Origin: Bacteroides sp. | GTDB lineage: Bacteria > Bacteroidota > Bacteroidia > Bacteroidales > Muribaculaceae | Assembly: GCA_014802435.1 (NCBI GenBank) | Contig: JAAVCG010000028.1 | Location: 1 to 45,860, forward strand | Direction of reading: 5' to 3' | Length of the DNA: 45,860 bases | Shown here: positions 15,507-23,809 of the stretch, piece after piece | Layout of the letters: each line of letters opens with the position of its first letter | How positions within the stretch are numbered: the first letter of the stretch is position 1 | Position numbers and translations under genes: made by a program | The notes under the pieces: generated by a model | What the model was told of the DNA's origin: nothing | What the model saw: the letters and a program-made list of their open reading frames with translations, nothing else | The model's database searches: none

Positions 15507-15537
15507 CAAAATTACGGCAAATTTTGCAATTCTACAA
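15507..15537 (-). promoter_or_regulatory. Promoter upstream of the small ORF and HTH gene
   Basis: On the minus strand TTG (15537-15535), a 20-nt spacer and TAATTTTG (15514-15507) form a complete Bacteroidetes promoter in the 305-bp gap between the WYL gene and the HTH gene. Nothing else is recognised in that gap except the small ORF. Confidence 0.7.
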
Positions 15538-15583
15538 GACAAAAGTGTGTAATTTTATTTCACACCCCTCAAAAAACAGTATA

Positions 15584-16483
15584 CTAATCGTATTGAGCCA
15601 GGGTTTCGCGGAGGCGTGCGGTCAGCAGAGTGCGCAATTCCGGCGGGGAGATGACCTTCACGGCGGGTCCAAGGGCCATCAGCTCGGTGATGAAATCCTC
15701 AGTCAGCAGAATTTTATAGCTGAAATCTGAAAAACGGTCATGAATCATCTCTGACTGCGAGGGATGGAGCGGAAGCGCCCTCAGATATTTTGCCTGCTTG
15801 GGGTCAGTGCGCAAAGTAACGAGGCGGGGCTCCGACGCATCAACGACGATGCCGAAGCTATGGCGGAAATATTCCTGCGGGTCAAAATCGGCAGGCATTT
15901 CAAATCGGCGCCCGGTGAGCTCGATTCCGGTCATTCGGTCAAGGGCATAAGTCTTCAGGCGGTTTTCACTGACATTGAGCCCGGCAACATACCATCGCTG
16001 CCGGAACAGCTTCAGCAGATACGGCTCAAGCTCCACTCCGGGAGTAGGCCTGGAGCGAGTATATGGATTATAAGTGAACCGGATGGCAAGGTTCTGATTC
16101 AGCGCATCCAGAATGGGCGCCAAATTATCACGCGCCGAGGGCACTTCCTCAACGAACACCCTATGGCTGACGGCCTTGGCATCAGAGAGGACGCCGCTCA
16201 TGGCTGCCGAATTGAGCAGCCAGTCGGTCAGCGAGCCGTCGCCGCCGTTAGCGTCCATCTCTTCAATGAAATATTCATTAGTGCGCCGGTCAAAGGCGAT
16301 TTCAATGCCGAAGAGCTCGGAGATGTTCTGCCGGTAATTATAAAAAGTGCGGCGGGGCATCGGTTCGCCGTTGCCATAAGAGCTGGCGGCCCAACGCTTG
16401 TTAAATTCCCCGCGGCTGATGCGCCCATAGCGCCGCAGAGTGTCGACTACCCAGGTGTATCGGGCCAAGAGATTGCCAACCAT
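15584..16483 (-). CDS. WYL-domain transcriptional regulator
   Basis: This 299-residue protein has an N-terminal winged-helix-like region (about 5-70, with ISRGEFNKRW and MPRRTFYNYRQNI). A WYL domain follows at about residues 125-205 (LAIRFTYNPYTRSR, LEPYLLKLFRQRWYVAGLN, LKTYALDRM), then a WCX-type C-terminal extension. WYL proteins bind small ligands or nucleic acid and regulate DNA-damage, phage-defence or metabolic genes. The ATG shares one base with the murA stop (TGATG), so it is the third gene of the murB-murA run. There is no phage-defence gene nearby, so a housekeeping role is more likely; the ligand is unknown. Confidence 0.88.
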   Translation of the reverse strand: MVGNLLARYTWVVDTLRRYGRISRGEFNKRWAASSYGNGEPMPRRTFYNYRQNISELFGIEIAFDRRTNEYFIEEMDANGGDGSLTDWLLNSAAMSGVLSDAKAVSHRVFVEEVPSARDNLAPILDALNQNLAIRFTYNPYTRSRPTPGVELEPYLLKLFRQRWYVAGLNVSENRLKTYALDRMTGIELTGRRFEMPADFDPQEYFRHSFGIVVDASEPRLVTLRTDPKQAKYLRALPLHPSQSEMIHDRFSDFSYKILLTEDFITELMALGPAVKVISPPELRTLLTARLRETLAQYD

Positions 16484-17805
16484 CAGTCCTGACGTATTAC
16501 GTTAGCACCCAGCGCATTGAGGCGCGCTTCAATTTCCTCATAACCGCGGTCAATCTGCTGAATATTGTCAATGACGCTCGTCCCCTTGGCGCTCAGGGCG
16601 GCAATCAGCAGGGCAATGCCGGCGCGGATATCCGGGCTGCTCATATTGTTGGCGCGGAGCTGATGCTTATGATCATGGCCGATGACCACAGCGCGGTGAG
16701 GGTCACAAAGAATGATTTGAGCGCCCATATCAATCAGATTATCAACGAAGAAGAGGCGGCTCTCAAACATTTTCTGATGAATCAACACGGAGCCCTGACA
16801 CTGAGTGGCCACGACGAGCATAACGCTCAGCAGGTCAGGGGTCAATCCCGGCCACGGGGCGTCAGCAATGGTCATGATTGAGCCATCGAGCGCCGACTCA
16901 ATGACATAAGAGTCCTGGGCGGGCACAAAGATATCGTCGCCGCGCTGCTCGAGTTTGATTCCAAGGCGGCGGAAGCTCTCAGGGATGATTCCGAGATTCT
17001 GATAGCTTACGTCCTTAATGGTGATTGAGCTGCGGGTCATGGCGGCCATGCCTATGAATGAGCCGACTTCAATCATGTCAGGGAGCACCTGATGAGAAGT
17101 GCCCCGGAGGGTGTCGGCCGACCCTACACCATGGATAGTCAGGTAATTAGAGGCGAGACCCTCGATTTTCACACCCATCGCCATCAGCATCCGGCAGAGC
17201 TGCTGCACATAAGGCTCACAGGCCGCATTATATATGCGTGAGACTCCCTGAGAGAGCGCGGCGGCCATCAGAATATTTCCGGTGCCGGTCACTGAAGCCT
17301 CGTCAAGGAGCATTTCACACCCCTTGAGGCCGCCGTCCGGAGCTGTCAGCAGGAAAGCGTCGCCGCGGGAGCTGACCTCCAGCGAGGCCCCGAGGTTAAG
17401 CATGCCCTGGATATGGGTGTCGACCTTGCGGCGACCGATTTTGTCGCCACCCGGTTTGGGGAAATAGGCCCTGCCGAGACGGGCCAGGAGGGGACCGACA
17501 AGGAGCACCGACCCGCGAAGCCCGGCACAGCGCCTGATGTAATCGTCAGAATCGACATAATCAGCGTCGATATTCTCAGCGCAGAAAGTGTATTTTCCAT
17601 GGCCGCGGCGAGTGACGGCAACGCCCATGCGCCCAATCAAGTCAATGAGATTCAACACATCAAGAATCTCCGGGACATTGTCAATCTCCACTTCCTTGCG
17701 GGTCAGGAGGGTTCCGCAAATAACCTGGAGCGCCTCATTTTTTGCGCCCATGGGGGTAATCGTGCCGCTCAGTTGGCGACCGCCTTCAATTATCAGTTTG
17801 CTCAT
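16483..17805 (-). CDS. murA: UDP-N-acetylglucosamine 1-carboxyvinyltransferase MurA (Asp-type)
   Basis: This 440-residue cytoplasmic enzyme transfers enolpyruvate from PEP to UDP-GlcNAc, the first committed step of peptidoglycan synthesis. The EPSP-synthase fold is evident, with MGAKNEAL near residue 19 (the conserved Lys-Asn pair at 22-23) and the loop PKPGGDKIGRR. In E. coli the loop position is Cys115, the target of fosfomycin; here it is Asp121. The same change in other bacteria keeps activity and gives fosfomycin insensitivity. Length is normal. It overlaps murB by 4 nt upstream and touches the WYL gene downstream, so the two cell-wall enzymes are co-transcribed. Confidence 0.97.
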   Translation of the reverse strand: MSKLIIEGGRQLSGTITPMGAKNEALQVICGTLLTRKEVEIDNVPEILDVLNLIDLIGRMGVAVTRRGHGKYTFCAENIDADYVDSDDYIRRCAGLRGSVLLVGPLLARLGRAYFPKPGGDKIGRRKVDTHIQGMLNLGASLEVSSRGDAFLLTAPDGGLKGCEMLLDEASVTGTGNILMAAALSQGVSRIYNAACEPYVQQLCRMLMAMGVKIEGLASNYLTIHGVGSADTLRGTSHQVLPDMIEVGSFIGMAAMTRSSITIKDVSYQNLGIIPESFRRLGIKLEQRGDDIFVPAQDSYVIESALDGSIMTIADAPWPGLTPDLLSVMLVVATQCQGSVLIHQKMFESRLFFVDNLIDMGAQIILCDPHRAVVIGHDHKHQLRANNMSSPDIRAGIALLIAALSAKGTSVIDNIQQIDRGYEEIEARLNALGANVIRQD

Positions 17806-18773
17806 AAGTGTTCAACCTCCGGCAGGAGGGTAATGTTAAAGCGCTCCTTGACAGCGCCGATTATTTCATTTTCAAGAGCGACAACGTCGGCCGCCGTCGC
17901 TTTAAATTCAGGATTACATATAACCAAGGGTTGTTGAGGCCAAACCATGGCGCCTCCGCGCCGCGCACCCTTGAATCCGCAGCGGTCAATCAGCCATGCC
18001 GCCGGGACCTTAGCCAGCCCCGAGGGGAGGATAAAGCGGGGCATTTCCGGTTCAAGCATAGCCGGGTCAACCTCCGGATTGCGGAAAAAGGAGCCGGCTG
18101 ACCCTACCTCCGCGGGCTGAGGAAGCTTGGAGTTTCTGACGCGGATAACGGCGTCACGAACGGCCTGCGCAGTAGGTTCCGCCCCTTGAAGTTCACGGCT
18201 CAAATTGCCATATTCAAGTCGGGCCGGAGCATCATCAGCGAACTCAAACAGCGCGTCCACTATAATATAGCGTCCGGATTCTTCCTTGAGGCGCGAATGG
18301 CGATAAGCAAACCGCATCCAGTCGCGACTGACGGTCAGAACCTCGCCCGAAACAGTGTCAAACAGACGGGCGGCCGCAAGAAATTCACCGATTTCGGCGC
18401 CGTAGGCTCCGGCGTTCTGCACCAGCGCACCGCCTATGGTGCCGGGGATGCCGCTCAGATTCTCCGGGCCTCTGACTCCCGCCTCGGCGGCCTGACGGCA
18501 AAACTCATCAAGCACCATCGCCCCGGAAACGGGAAGCCCGGGAACAAACCGCTCTCCCTCAGGCGCTTCCCTCAGAAGAATGGTTCCCTCAAAATCAGAG
18601 GTAAACAGCAAGTTGCTGCCGCCCCCAATTGCCTTCAAAGGGCGCGGAAGCGACTCATCAGCCATGACCTGACGCAAATCGTCGGCGTCGGTCCATCGCA
18701 CCAGCGCGGCTGCCCGCGCCGGAATTCCAAAAGTTGTCAGCGGAACAATATCCGCCCATCTCTCAATTTTCAT
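17802..18773 (-). CDS. murB: UDP-N-acetylenolpyruvoylglucosamine reductase MurB
   Basis: This 323-residue FAD enzyme reduces the MurA product to UDP-MurNAc with NADPH. The FAD-binding domain shows GGGSNLLFTSDFEG and ENLSGIPGTIGGALVQNAGAYGAEI-type motifs (shown in part). The catalytic serine sits in GSAGSFFRNP, and the final EV/E region is present. The start is set at ATG 18773, which begins the conserved N-terminus (MKIERWADIVPLTTFGI). An upstream in-frame GTG/ATG series reaching 18821 would run through the promoter at 18779-18809. With that promoter the mRNA would start almost at the ATG, a leaderless arrangement. It is the first gene of the murB-murA-WYL operon. Confidence 0.95.
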   Translation of the reverse strand: MKIERWADIVPLTTFGIPARAAALVRWTDADDLRQVMADESLPRPLKAIGGGSNLLFTSDFEGTILLREAPEGERFVPGLPVSGAMVLDEFCRQAAEAGVRGPENLSGIPGTIGGALVQNAGAYGAEIGEFLAAARLFDTVSGEVLTVSRDWMRFAYRHSRLKEESGRYIIVDALFEFADDAPARLEYGNLSRELQGAEPTAQAVRDAVIRVRNSKLPQPAEVGSAGSFFRNPEVDPAMLEPEMPRFILPSGLAKVPAAWLIDRCGFKGARRGGAMVWPQQPLVICNPEFKATAADVVALENEIIGAVKERFNITLLPEVEHL

Positions 18774-18778
18774 CTCCG

Positions 18779-18809
18779 CAAATATACGCATTTTTAGCCT
18801 AACCATCAA
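18779..18809 (-). promoter_or_regulatory. Promoter of murB-murA-WYL
   Basis: On the minus strand TTG (18809-18807), a 20-nt spacer and TATATTTG (18786-18779) match the Bacteroidetes consensus exactly. The ATG lies only 5 nt past the -7 box, so the predicted transcript is leaderless. Confidence 0.75.
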
Positions 18810-18834
18810 AATTCCCGCCAAATTTCCCCGTCAA

Positions 18835-18868
18835 GAACGCGGCAAGCCGCGTCTGCGAGAGACGAATC
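18835..18868. repeat. Dispersed 34-bp repeat IV, copy 1
   Basis: It contains the hairpin CGCGGCAAGCCGCG and then CTGCGAG and GACGAATC. It matches 21213-21246 with three or four differences, in the same orientation. Confidence 0.75.
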
Positions 18869-18988
18869 GGTTAGCGGGGGTGGACAAAGGTTTGACGAGC
18901 GGGATTGATTTTTGGGGTGTTTTGAGGGGGTTAGGGTGTAAAAAAAGTAAAAAATTGAAATTTGTTTTTCATTTCTCATTTTTTTTCG

Positions 18989-18996
18989 TACCTTTG
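18989..18996 (+). promoter_or_regulatory. -7 box of the tRNA-Arg promoter
   Basis: TACCTTTG matches TAnnTTTG, 13 nt before the tRNA. No -33 TTG at exactly 19-20 nt is seen. Confidence 0.65.
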
Positions 18997-19009
18997 CAGT
19001 AGAAAATCC

Positions 19010-19081
19010 GTTCCCGTAGTTCAATGGATAGAATATCGGATTCCGGTTCCGACGATTAGGGTTCGACTCCCTACGGGAATA
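19010..19081 (+). tRNA. tRNA-Arg (anticodon CCG)
   Basis: This is a 72-nt tRNA. The acceptor stem GTTCCCG pairs with CGGGAAT (terminal G-U). The D arm is AGTTCAATGGATAGAAT-type. The anticodon stem is TCGGA/TCCGA with loop TTCCGGT (anticodon CCG), and the T arm contains GGTTCGACTCC. Discriminator A; the CCA is not encoded. A consensus -7 box lies 13 nt upstream. Confidence 0.96.
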
Positions 19082-19114
19082 CTAATAAAACTACATACAA
19101 TATTCAAGTTCCCC

Positions 19115-21103
19115 ATGAAAACCAATCTTAGTTCAAAGATTAAATTGGATTCAATTCCTCCCCGCTACTATAACCCGGTGGATGAAGTTGAATTGGCGGC
19201 TTTAACCCGCGAAGAAAAAATCGACACGAAGATTTATGAAACCCTTCAGGAAGGCTCCGAGGGAATTGCCGAACACGTAATCCACGCCCTGCAGCGTGCC
19301 GAAGCCAAGCGCGGCAAGTTCGTGATGGCCATAGGCGCGGGCAACAACGTGCGCTCCGTTGTTTCAGCACTTGTTGAAGCTCATAAGGCCGGAAAGGTCA
19401 GCTTCAAGAACACTATTGTCTTCAACCTCTGTGACTTCTATAGCGACGGCAAGGCCAATGCCACTTCAACCGTAAATAATCTCAAGGAAAATTTCATTGA
19501 TCAGATTGACCTGCCCGCTGAAAACTTCCATACGTTTAACATCAGCGTCAGCAAGGAGAATGTTGGCGAAATGTGTCGCGACTATGAAGCTCAGATTGAA
19601 AATGCCGGCGGGCTTGACCTGGTGCTCTGCCAGGTAGGTCCTCAGGGCGCCATCGGCCTCAATGAGCCGGGCTCTACGGCTTCAAGCGTTTGCCGTCTGG
19701 TTCTTCTCAGCGCCGAACAGCGCCAGAACATCGGCTCTTCCTATGGAGTTGAACACACTCCGACGACGGGTGTCACCCTGGGCATGAGCAACATCCTTTC
19801 CTCACGCCGCATCATCTCTATGGCCTGGGGCGAAAACCGCGCCGAAATCGTAGAGAAGGCCGTTGAAGGTCCCGCAACTCCCAATGTTCCGGCATCGCTC
19901 CTGCAGGGTCACTCCCGCGTAACCCTGGTGCTCGACATCAACGCCGCCGAGAACCTTACGCGCATTTCGCGTCCCTGGCTCGTGACTAACTGCGAATGGA
20001 ACGACAAGCTGATCCGTCGCGCAATCGTTTGGCTCTGCCTCCAGACCGGAAAGCCGATTCTGAAGCTCACAAATCAGGATTATAACGACCACGGCCTCGG
20101 AGAGCTCCTGGCAATCTATGGCAGCGGCTACAACGTTAACATCAAGGTTTTCAACGAACTGCAGCACACCATCACCGGCTGGCCCGGCGGCAAGCCCGGC
20201 GCCGACGATACCTATCGTCCCGAACGTGCCAACCCGTATCCCAAGCGCGTCATCATCTTCTCACCCCACCCCGACGACGACGTAATCTCCATGGGCGGCA
20301 CTTTCAAGCGCCTCGTTGACCAGGGTCATGACGTTCACGTTGCTTACGAAACTTCAGGCAACATTGCCGTTGGCGACGAAGACATGATGCGTTACATCAT
20401 GCTCAACGATTATATCGCCCCCATCTTCGGCTTCGACAACGATAACTTCAAGCAGAAGTCAAAGGAAATCAACGAGTTCGTGGCCAATAAGAAAGCCGGC
20501 GAAAAGGATAGCGATGACATCCGCACCATCAAGACCATGATTCGCCAGGCCGAGGCTCGAACCGCTTGCAAATATATCGGCGTGAAGCCTGAAAACGTCC
20601 ACTTCCTGCGCCTGCCGTTCTATGAAACGGGCGCAATCAAGAAGGGCGACCTGACCGAAAAGGACATTGAGATTGTTCGCGACCTGATTCTCAGCGTGAA
20701 GCCCCACGAAATCTTCGTTGCGGGCGACCTTGCTGACCCCCATGGCACTCACCGCGTCTGCACCGACGCCGTCTTTGCCGTGATTGACGAATGTAAGGAC
20801 GACGAATGGATGAAAGACTGCCGCATCTGGATGTATCGCGGCGCCTGGGCTGAATGGGAAATCGACCATATCGAAATGGCTGTGCCCATCTCGCCTGAAG
20901 AACTTCGCTTCAAGCGTAACTCCATCCTCAAGCACCAGAGCCAGATGGAAAACGCTCCCTTCCTGGGCGATGACGACCGCCTCTTCTGGCAGCGCGCCGA
21001 AGAACGCAACCGCGCAACCGCTCAGCTCTACGAACAGCTTGGCCTTGCCTCCTATGAAGCAATGGAAGCATTCGTACAGTATCACCCGATCCGTGAGGAC
21101 TAA
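19115..21103 (+). CDS. NagB-like / PIG-L (LmbE) deacetylase fusion protein
   Basis: This 662-residue protein is of the Bacteroides 'glucosamine-6-phosphate deaminase-like' type. Residues ~1-350 are a NagB-like isomerase fold; residues ~375-640 are a PIG-L/LmbE zinc deacetylase with the metal motif PHPDDD (384-389) and a later DPHGTHR. In NagB of E. coli the active residues are D72, D141, H143 and E148. The aligned stretches here are FNLCDFY (103-109) and VGPQGAIGLNEP (174-185), giving Cys106, Gln177, Ala179 and Glu184, so three of four are lost and normal deaminase activity is unlikely. The deacetylase half looks intact. The ATG at 19115 is used because the frame upstream runs through the tRNA. 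A role in amino-sugar metabolism is inferred. Confidence 0.9.
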   Translation: MKTNLSSKIKLDSIPPRYYNPVDEVELAALTREEKIDTKIYETLQEGSEGIAEHVIHALQRAEAKRGKFVMAIGAGNNVRSVVSALVEAHKAGKVSFKNTIVFNLCDFYSDGKANATSTVNNLKENFIDQIDLPAENFHTFNISVSKENVGEMCRDYEAQIENAGGLDLVLCQVGPQGAIGLNEPGSTASSVCRLVLLSAEQRQNIGSSYGVEHTPTTGVTLGMSNILSSRRIISMAWGENRAEIVEKAVEGPATPNVPASLLQGHSRVTLVLDINAAENLTRISRPWLVTNCEWNDKLIRRAIVWLCLQTGKPILKLTNQDYNDHGLGELLAIYGSGYNVNIKVFNELQHTITGWPGGKPGADDTYRPERANPYPKRVIIFSPHPDDDVISMGGTFKRLVDQGHDVHVAYETSGNIAVGDEDMMRYIMLNDYIAPIFGFDNDNFKQKSKEINEFVANKKAGEKDSDDIRTIKTMIRQAEARTACKYIGVKPENVHFLRLPFYETGAIKKGDLTEKDIEIVRDLILSVKPHEIFVAGDLADPHGTHRVCTDAVFAVIDECKDDEWMKDCRIWMYRGAWAEWEIDHIEMAVPISPEELRFKRNSILKHQSQMENAPFLGDDDRLFWQRAEERNRATAQLYEQLGLASYEAMEAFVQYHPIRED

Positions 21104-21165
21104 ATAATTTCATACAAGTGAATTTAGTAAAAATAAATTTTTTTTCATTTTAAATGAATTTTGAG

Positions 21166-21201
21166 ACAGGGCGCGTCAGTGATGATACGCCCTGTTTTTT
21201 T
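21166..21201 (+). terminator. Terminator after the NagB/PIG-L gene
   Basis: ACAGGGCG and CGCCCTGT form a stem around a 14-nt loop and are followed by a run of seven T. It lies about 60 nt past the stop codon. Confidence 0.88.
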
Positions 21202-21210
21202 ATACAGCGG

Positions 21211-21246
21211 GATGACGCGGCAAGCCGCGCCTGCGAGTGACGAATC
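21211..21246. repeat. Dispersed repeat IV, copy 2
   Basis: This is the same sequence as 18835-18868 (hairpin CGCGGCAAGCCGCG, then CTGCGAG and GACGAATC), same orientation. It lies between the terminator and the end of the phospholipase gene. Confidence 0.75.
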
Positions 21247-21253
21247 TCTTGGA

Positions 21254-22111
21254 TTAGTATTCGCTGAAGAAGGTTGGGCTCAGGACGATGCCTACTCTGA
21301 GCTGGGAGTGGAAGCGGTTATAGTCGAGGAGGGTTTGGCCGTAGCCGTTGTAGTATTGCAGGAAGAGGTATTGGTTATCCTTTGGGAAGACTCGGAATTT
21401 GAGTTCGAGTTGAGTGTTGAAATTCAGCGGGTTCCAGTCACATCGCTTGGTGAGGACCACTGAGGCGCTGAAGCGGCGGTCATTGCTCATGACTTGAACG
21501 CCACACTGATAGATGCCCGCATAATGGAGAAGGTCGCGGTTTTGCTGGCCATCGACAATAGGTACCCAGACCTTGGCATGAACCATTATATTCCTGTCGA
21601 GCAAGACGTTACCGGCAAGGCTGATACGATTCCAGGAGCGGGAGGCATCGCCGTCGCGCCCGTTGCTTTCATGTTCAAGGATGAGCATCATCTTGCCCAT
21701 GTATCGGCCGGTACGCTGGGAGAAAAAAGGCTTGGCCCAGCCAATGCCGGGATTGAAATTCAGGTCATAGAAAGGGGCGGATTTCTCAAGGATGTTCCAG
21801 ATAGCCTTCTGAGTATAAAAGAGATAGAGGTAAGTACCCCAGGGGAGAGTTGAGCGCGTCAACTTCTGCTGAATCGAGATTTGAAATCGGATATTTGAGT
21901 TGGCGCGGGTAGGTTTCTGGCCAACGGCGGTTCCGAACGCAAAGTAATTATCCTTATAGAAAGTGAAATAGGGGCCGGAGTCAAACGCGCGGCGGAGCGA
22001 ATCAGTGTCATAGCGGCTGATTGAATCGTTATTCACAAGGATTTGGGCATCGACCAATGAGCCGATGCCTATTATTGCCATTAAAATTATAAAAAGTCTT
22101 CGCATAAACAT
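21254..22111 (-). CDS. Outer-membrane phospholipase A (OMPLA/PldA family)
   Basis: This 285-residue protein has a signal peptide (about 1-22) and a 12-strand beta-barrel pattern of alternating hydrophobic residues, ending in an aromatic-rich strand and final Tyr. The catalytic signature is clear: HES (H147, S149) followed by SRSWNR (Asn161). The spacing is identical to the H142-S144-N156 triad of E. coli OMPLA. The enzyme hydrolyses phospholipids that reach the outer leaflet and helps keep membrane asymmetry. ATGs at 22111 and 22105 are both possible; a GTG at 22138 is less likely. It is convergent with the upstream NagB/PIG-L gene and divergent from mltG. Confidence 0.93.
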   Translation of the reverse strand: MFMRRLFIILMAIIGIGSLVDAQILVNNDSISRYDTDSLRRAFDSGPYFTFYKDNYFAFGTAVGQKPTRANSNIRFQISIQQKLTRSTLPWGTYLYLFYTQKAIWNILEKSAPFYDLNFNPGIGWAKPFFSQRTGRYMGKMMLILEHESNGRDGDASRSWNRISLAGNVLLDRNIMVHAKVWVPIVDGQQNRDLLHYAGIYQCGVQVMSNDRRFSASVVLTKRCDWNPLNFNTQLELKFRVFPKDNQYLFLQYYNGYGQTLLDYNRFHSQLRVGIVLSPTFFSEY

Positions 22112-22171
22112 AAATGAGTGATGATACCATAATAACACCGGGAAAAAGTTAAAAGTTCGGAAAAAAATGCT

Positions 22172-22179
22172 TAACTTTG
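22172..22179 (+). promoter_or_regulatory. -7 box of the mltG operon
   Basis: TAACTTTG matches TAnnTTTG, 8 nt before the chosen ATG, so the leader would be only a few bases. A TTA (not TTG) is at the -33 position (22149-22151). Confidence 0.6.
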
Positions 22180-22187
22180 CATTAGAT

Positions 22188-23198
22188 ATGAAGAAGAAAT
22201 TTTACATTATTTGCATACTCGTAATTATCTGCGCCGGGGCGGGCCTTTACCTTTGGCGCTATGTGACGTCGCCCTATGAGGGGGAGCCTATCTGGGTTTA
22301 CGTCCCTGCAGGAACGAGCCGGGCGGGGCTTGACAGCATCTTGAGCAGCAAGCTCGGCGACCATATGGCGAGCCGGATAATGACGGCCTATAAAGTAGCG
22401 GCCAAGGACTCGACGGATGCCCACGGCGCCTACTTCATCACTCCGGGCGATAAGGCCAAGGACATTGCCCGCAGGCTCGTACGCCGCCGCCAGACCCCTA
22501 TAAATCTGACGTTTAACAATCTGCGCACCATTGACCAGCTCACCGAAAAGATTGCCGGACAGATGGAGTTTTCCGAGTCGGACTTCAAGAGCGCCATAGC
22601 CGCGGTGCTCCCCGAGGCGGGGTTTAAGCCGGAAGAATATATCGCGGCATTTTTCCCTGACACATATAAGTTTTACTGGACCACTCCGGCGGAGGAAACA
22701 GTCAGGCGCCTGCTGCAATATCGCAATGACTTCTGGAACGACGAGCGGCGCGCCAAAGTGGCCGCAATGGGACTATCGCCCGTTAAAGTCCACACAATCT
22801 GCTCGATAGCAGAGGAGGAGACCAATAAGCGCGACGAGCGTCCCACCGTAGGTCGGCTCTATCTTAATCGCGTCAGAAAAGGGATGAAACTGCAGGCTGA
22901 CCCAACGGTGAAATTTGCCGTCGGCGACTTCTCGCTGCGCCGAATCCTCAATAAACATCTTAAGACTCCGTCGCGTTATAATACATATCTGAATCCCGGA
23001 CTTCCTCCGGGGCCCATAAGAATCGTAGAGCGCCAAACGATTGAGGACTTCCTCGCGGCGCCGGATAATGATTACCTCTACATGTGTGCAAAGGAGGACT
23101 TCAGCGGATACCATAACTTTGCCCGCGATTATCAAACCCATCTTGCCAACGCCCGGCGCTATCAAGCCGAGCTTAACAAACGTAATATCAAGAAATGA
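22188..23198 (+). CDS. mltG: Endolytic murein transglycosylase MltG
   Basis: This 336-residue inner-membrane enzyme cleaves nascent glycan strands and sets their length. A membrane anchor covers residues 5-24. A LysM-like region (VYVPAGTSRAGLDSIL) precedes the YceG catalytic domain, with FFPDTYKF, the E-x-E-T signature at 209-212 that holds the catalytic Glu, LYLNRVRKGMKLQADPTV and LPPGPI. The start is set at ATG 22188; the earlier in-frame ATG at 22167 lies upstream of the -7 box and would not be transcribed. Length is normal for the family. It overlaps the HAD gene by 4 nt and leads a four-gene operon with ribF and tcdA. Confidence 0.95.
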   Translation: MKKKFYIICILVIICAGAGLYLWRYVTSPYEGEPIWVYVPAGTSRAGLDSILSSKLGDHMASRIMTAYKVAAKDSTDAHGAYFITPGDKAKDIARRLVRRRQTPINLTFNNLRTIDQLTEKIAGQMEFSESDFKSAIAAVLPEAGFKPEEYIAAFFPDTYKFYWTTPAEETVRRLLQYRNDFWNDERRAKVAAMGLSPVKVHTICSIAEEETNKRDERPTVGRLYLNRVRKGMKLQADPTVKFAVGDFSLRRILNKHLKTPSRYNTYLNPGLPPGPIRIVERQTIEDFLAAPDNDYLYMCAKEDFSGYHNFARDYQTHLANARRYQAELNKRNIKK

Positions 23199-23809
23199 AT
23201 AAACTGACACCGGCCCTCCTGTTTGACCTTGGAGGCGTCATCATGAATATCAAACGCGAATGTGCCGTCAAGGCCTTTGAAGAACTTGGAATGGCTGATG
23301 CCGACGGCTTTTTTGACCCCTATGAGCAACATGGCTCCTTCGGGCTGCTCGAGGCGGGCCAAATCTCAGCCGACGAGTTCCGCTCCGACGTCCGCGGGCA
23401 ATTCCGCCCCGGAGTGACCGACGACGAAATCGACTCGGCCCTTTGTGAGTTTCTGCGCGGCATTCCCGCCGAGCGACTGGAGCGCCTGAAAGAGCTGCGC
23501 CAAAAGGGCTATAAAGTCTATATGCTGAGCAATACGAACCCGATAATGTGGGACCGCTATATCCTCAAGGCGTTTCCCGGCGGATTGGATAATTACTTTG
23601 ACGGCATCGTGACCTCATTTGAGGCGGGAGTTTGCAAGCCCGACGCCAAAATCTATGATTACGCCATCAAGAAATTAGGGCTCAATCCGGAGGAGACAAC
23701 GTTTTTTGACGATGGCCCGGCCAACATCGCCGCGGCAGAAAAATCAGGGTTCAAAACTCGCCTGATTCAGGGCGACGACACCATGCTCAAGCTCACTGAA
23801 AATGCATAA
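23195..23809 (+). CDS. HAD-superfamily hydrolase (YihX-like)
   Basis: This 204-residue protein has the HAD motifs FDLGGVI (motif I, residues 10-16), MLSNTNP (motif II), a Lys in CKPDAKIY (motif III) and FFDDGPANI (motif IV). The DLGGV form lacks the second Asp of classical phosphatases but is usual for the YihX/haloacid dehalogenase subfamily, which often acts on sugar phosphates or FMN. A location directly before ribF makes an FMN or riboflavin-precursor phosphatase attractive, but this is inference. Overlaps of 4 nt with mltG and 8 nt with ribF show tight coupling. Confidence 0.9.
   Translation: MNKLTPALLFDLGGVIMNIKRECAVKAFEELGMADADGFFDPYEQHGSFGLLEAGQISADEFRSDVRGQFRPGVTDDEIDSALCEFLRGIPAERLERLKELRQKGYKVYMLSNTNPIMWDRYILKAFPGGLDNYFDGIVTSFEAGVCKPDAKIYDYAIKKLGLNPEETTFFDDGPANIAAAEKSGFKTRLIQGDDTMLKLTENA

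Noticed and set aside
15764-16492. 242-codon plus-strand frame over the WYL gene
   Set aside because: It is antisense to a gene with clear WYL and HTH motifs and has no start context or family pattern.
20459-21085. 208-codon minus-strand frame inside the NagB/PIG-L gene
   Set aside because: It is a shadow of the PIG-L domain; no promoter and no recognisable motifs.
23195-23809. HAD protein read as inactive because motif I lacks the second Asp
   Set aside because: The DLGGV form is normal in the YihX/dehalogenase branch, so it does not mean loss of activity.
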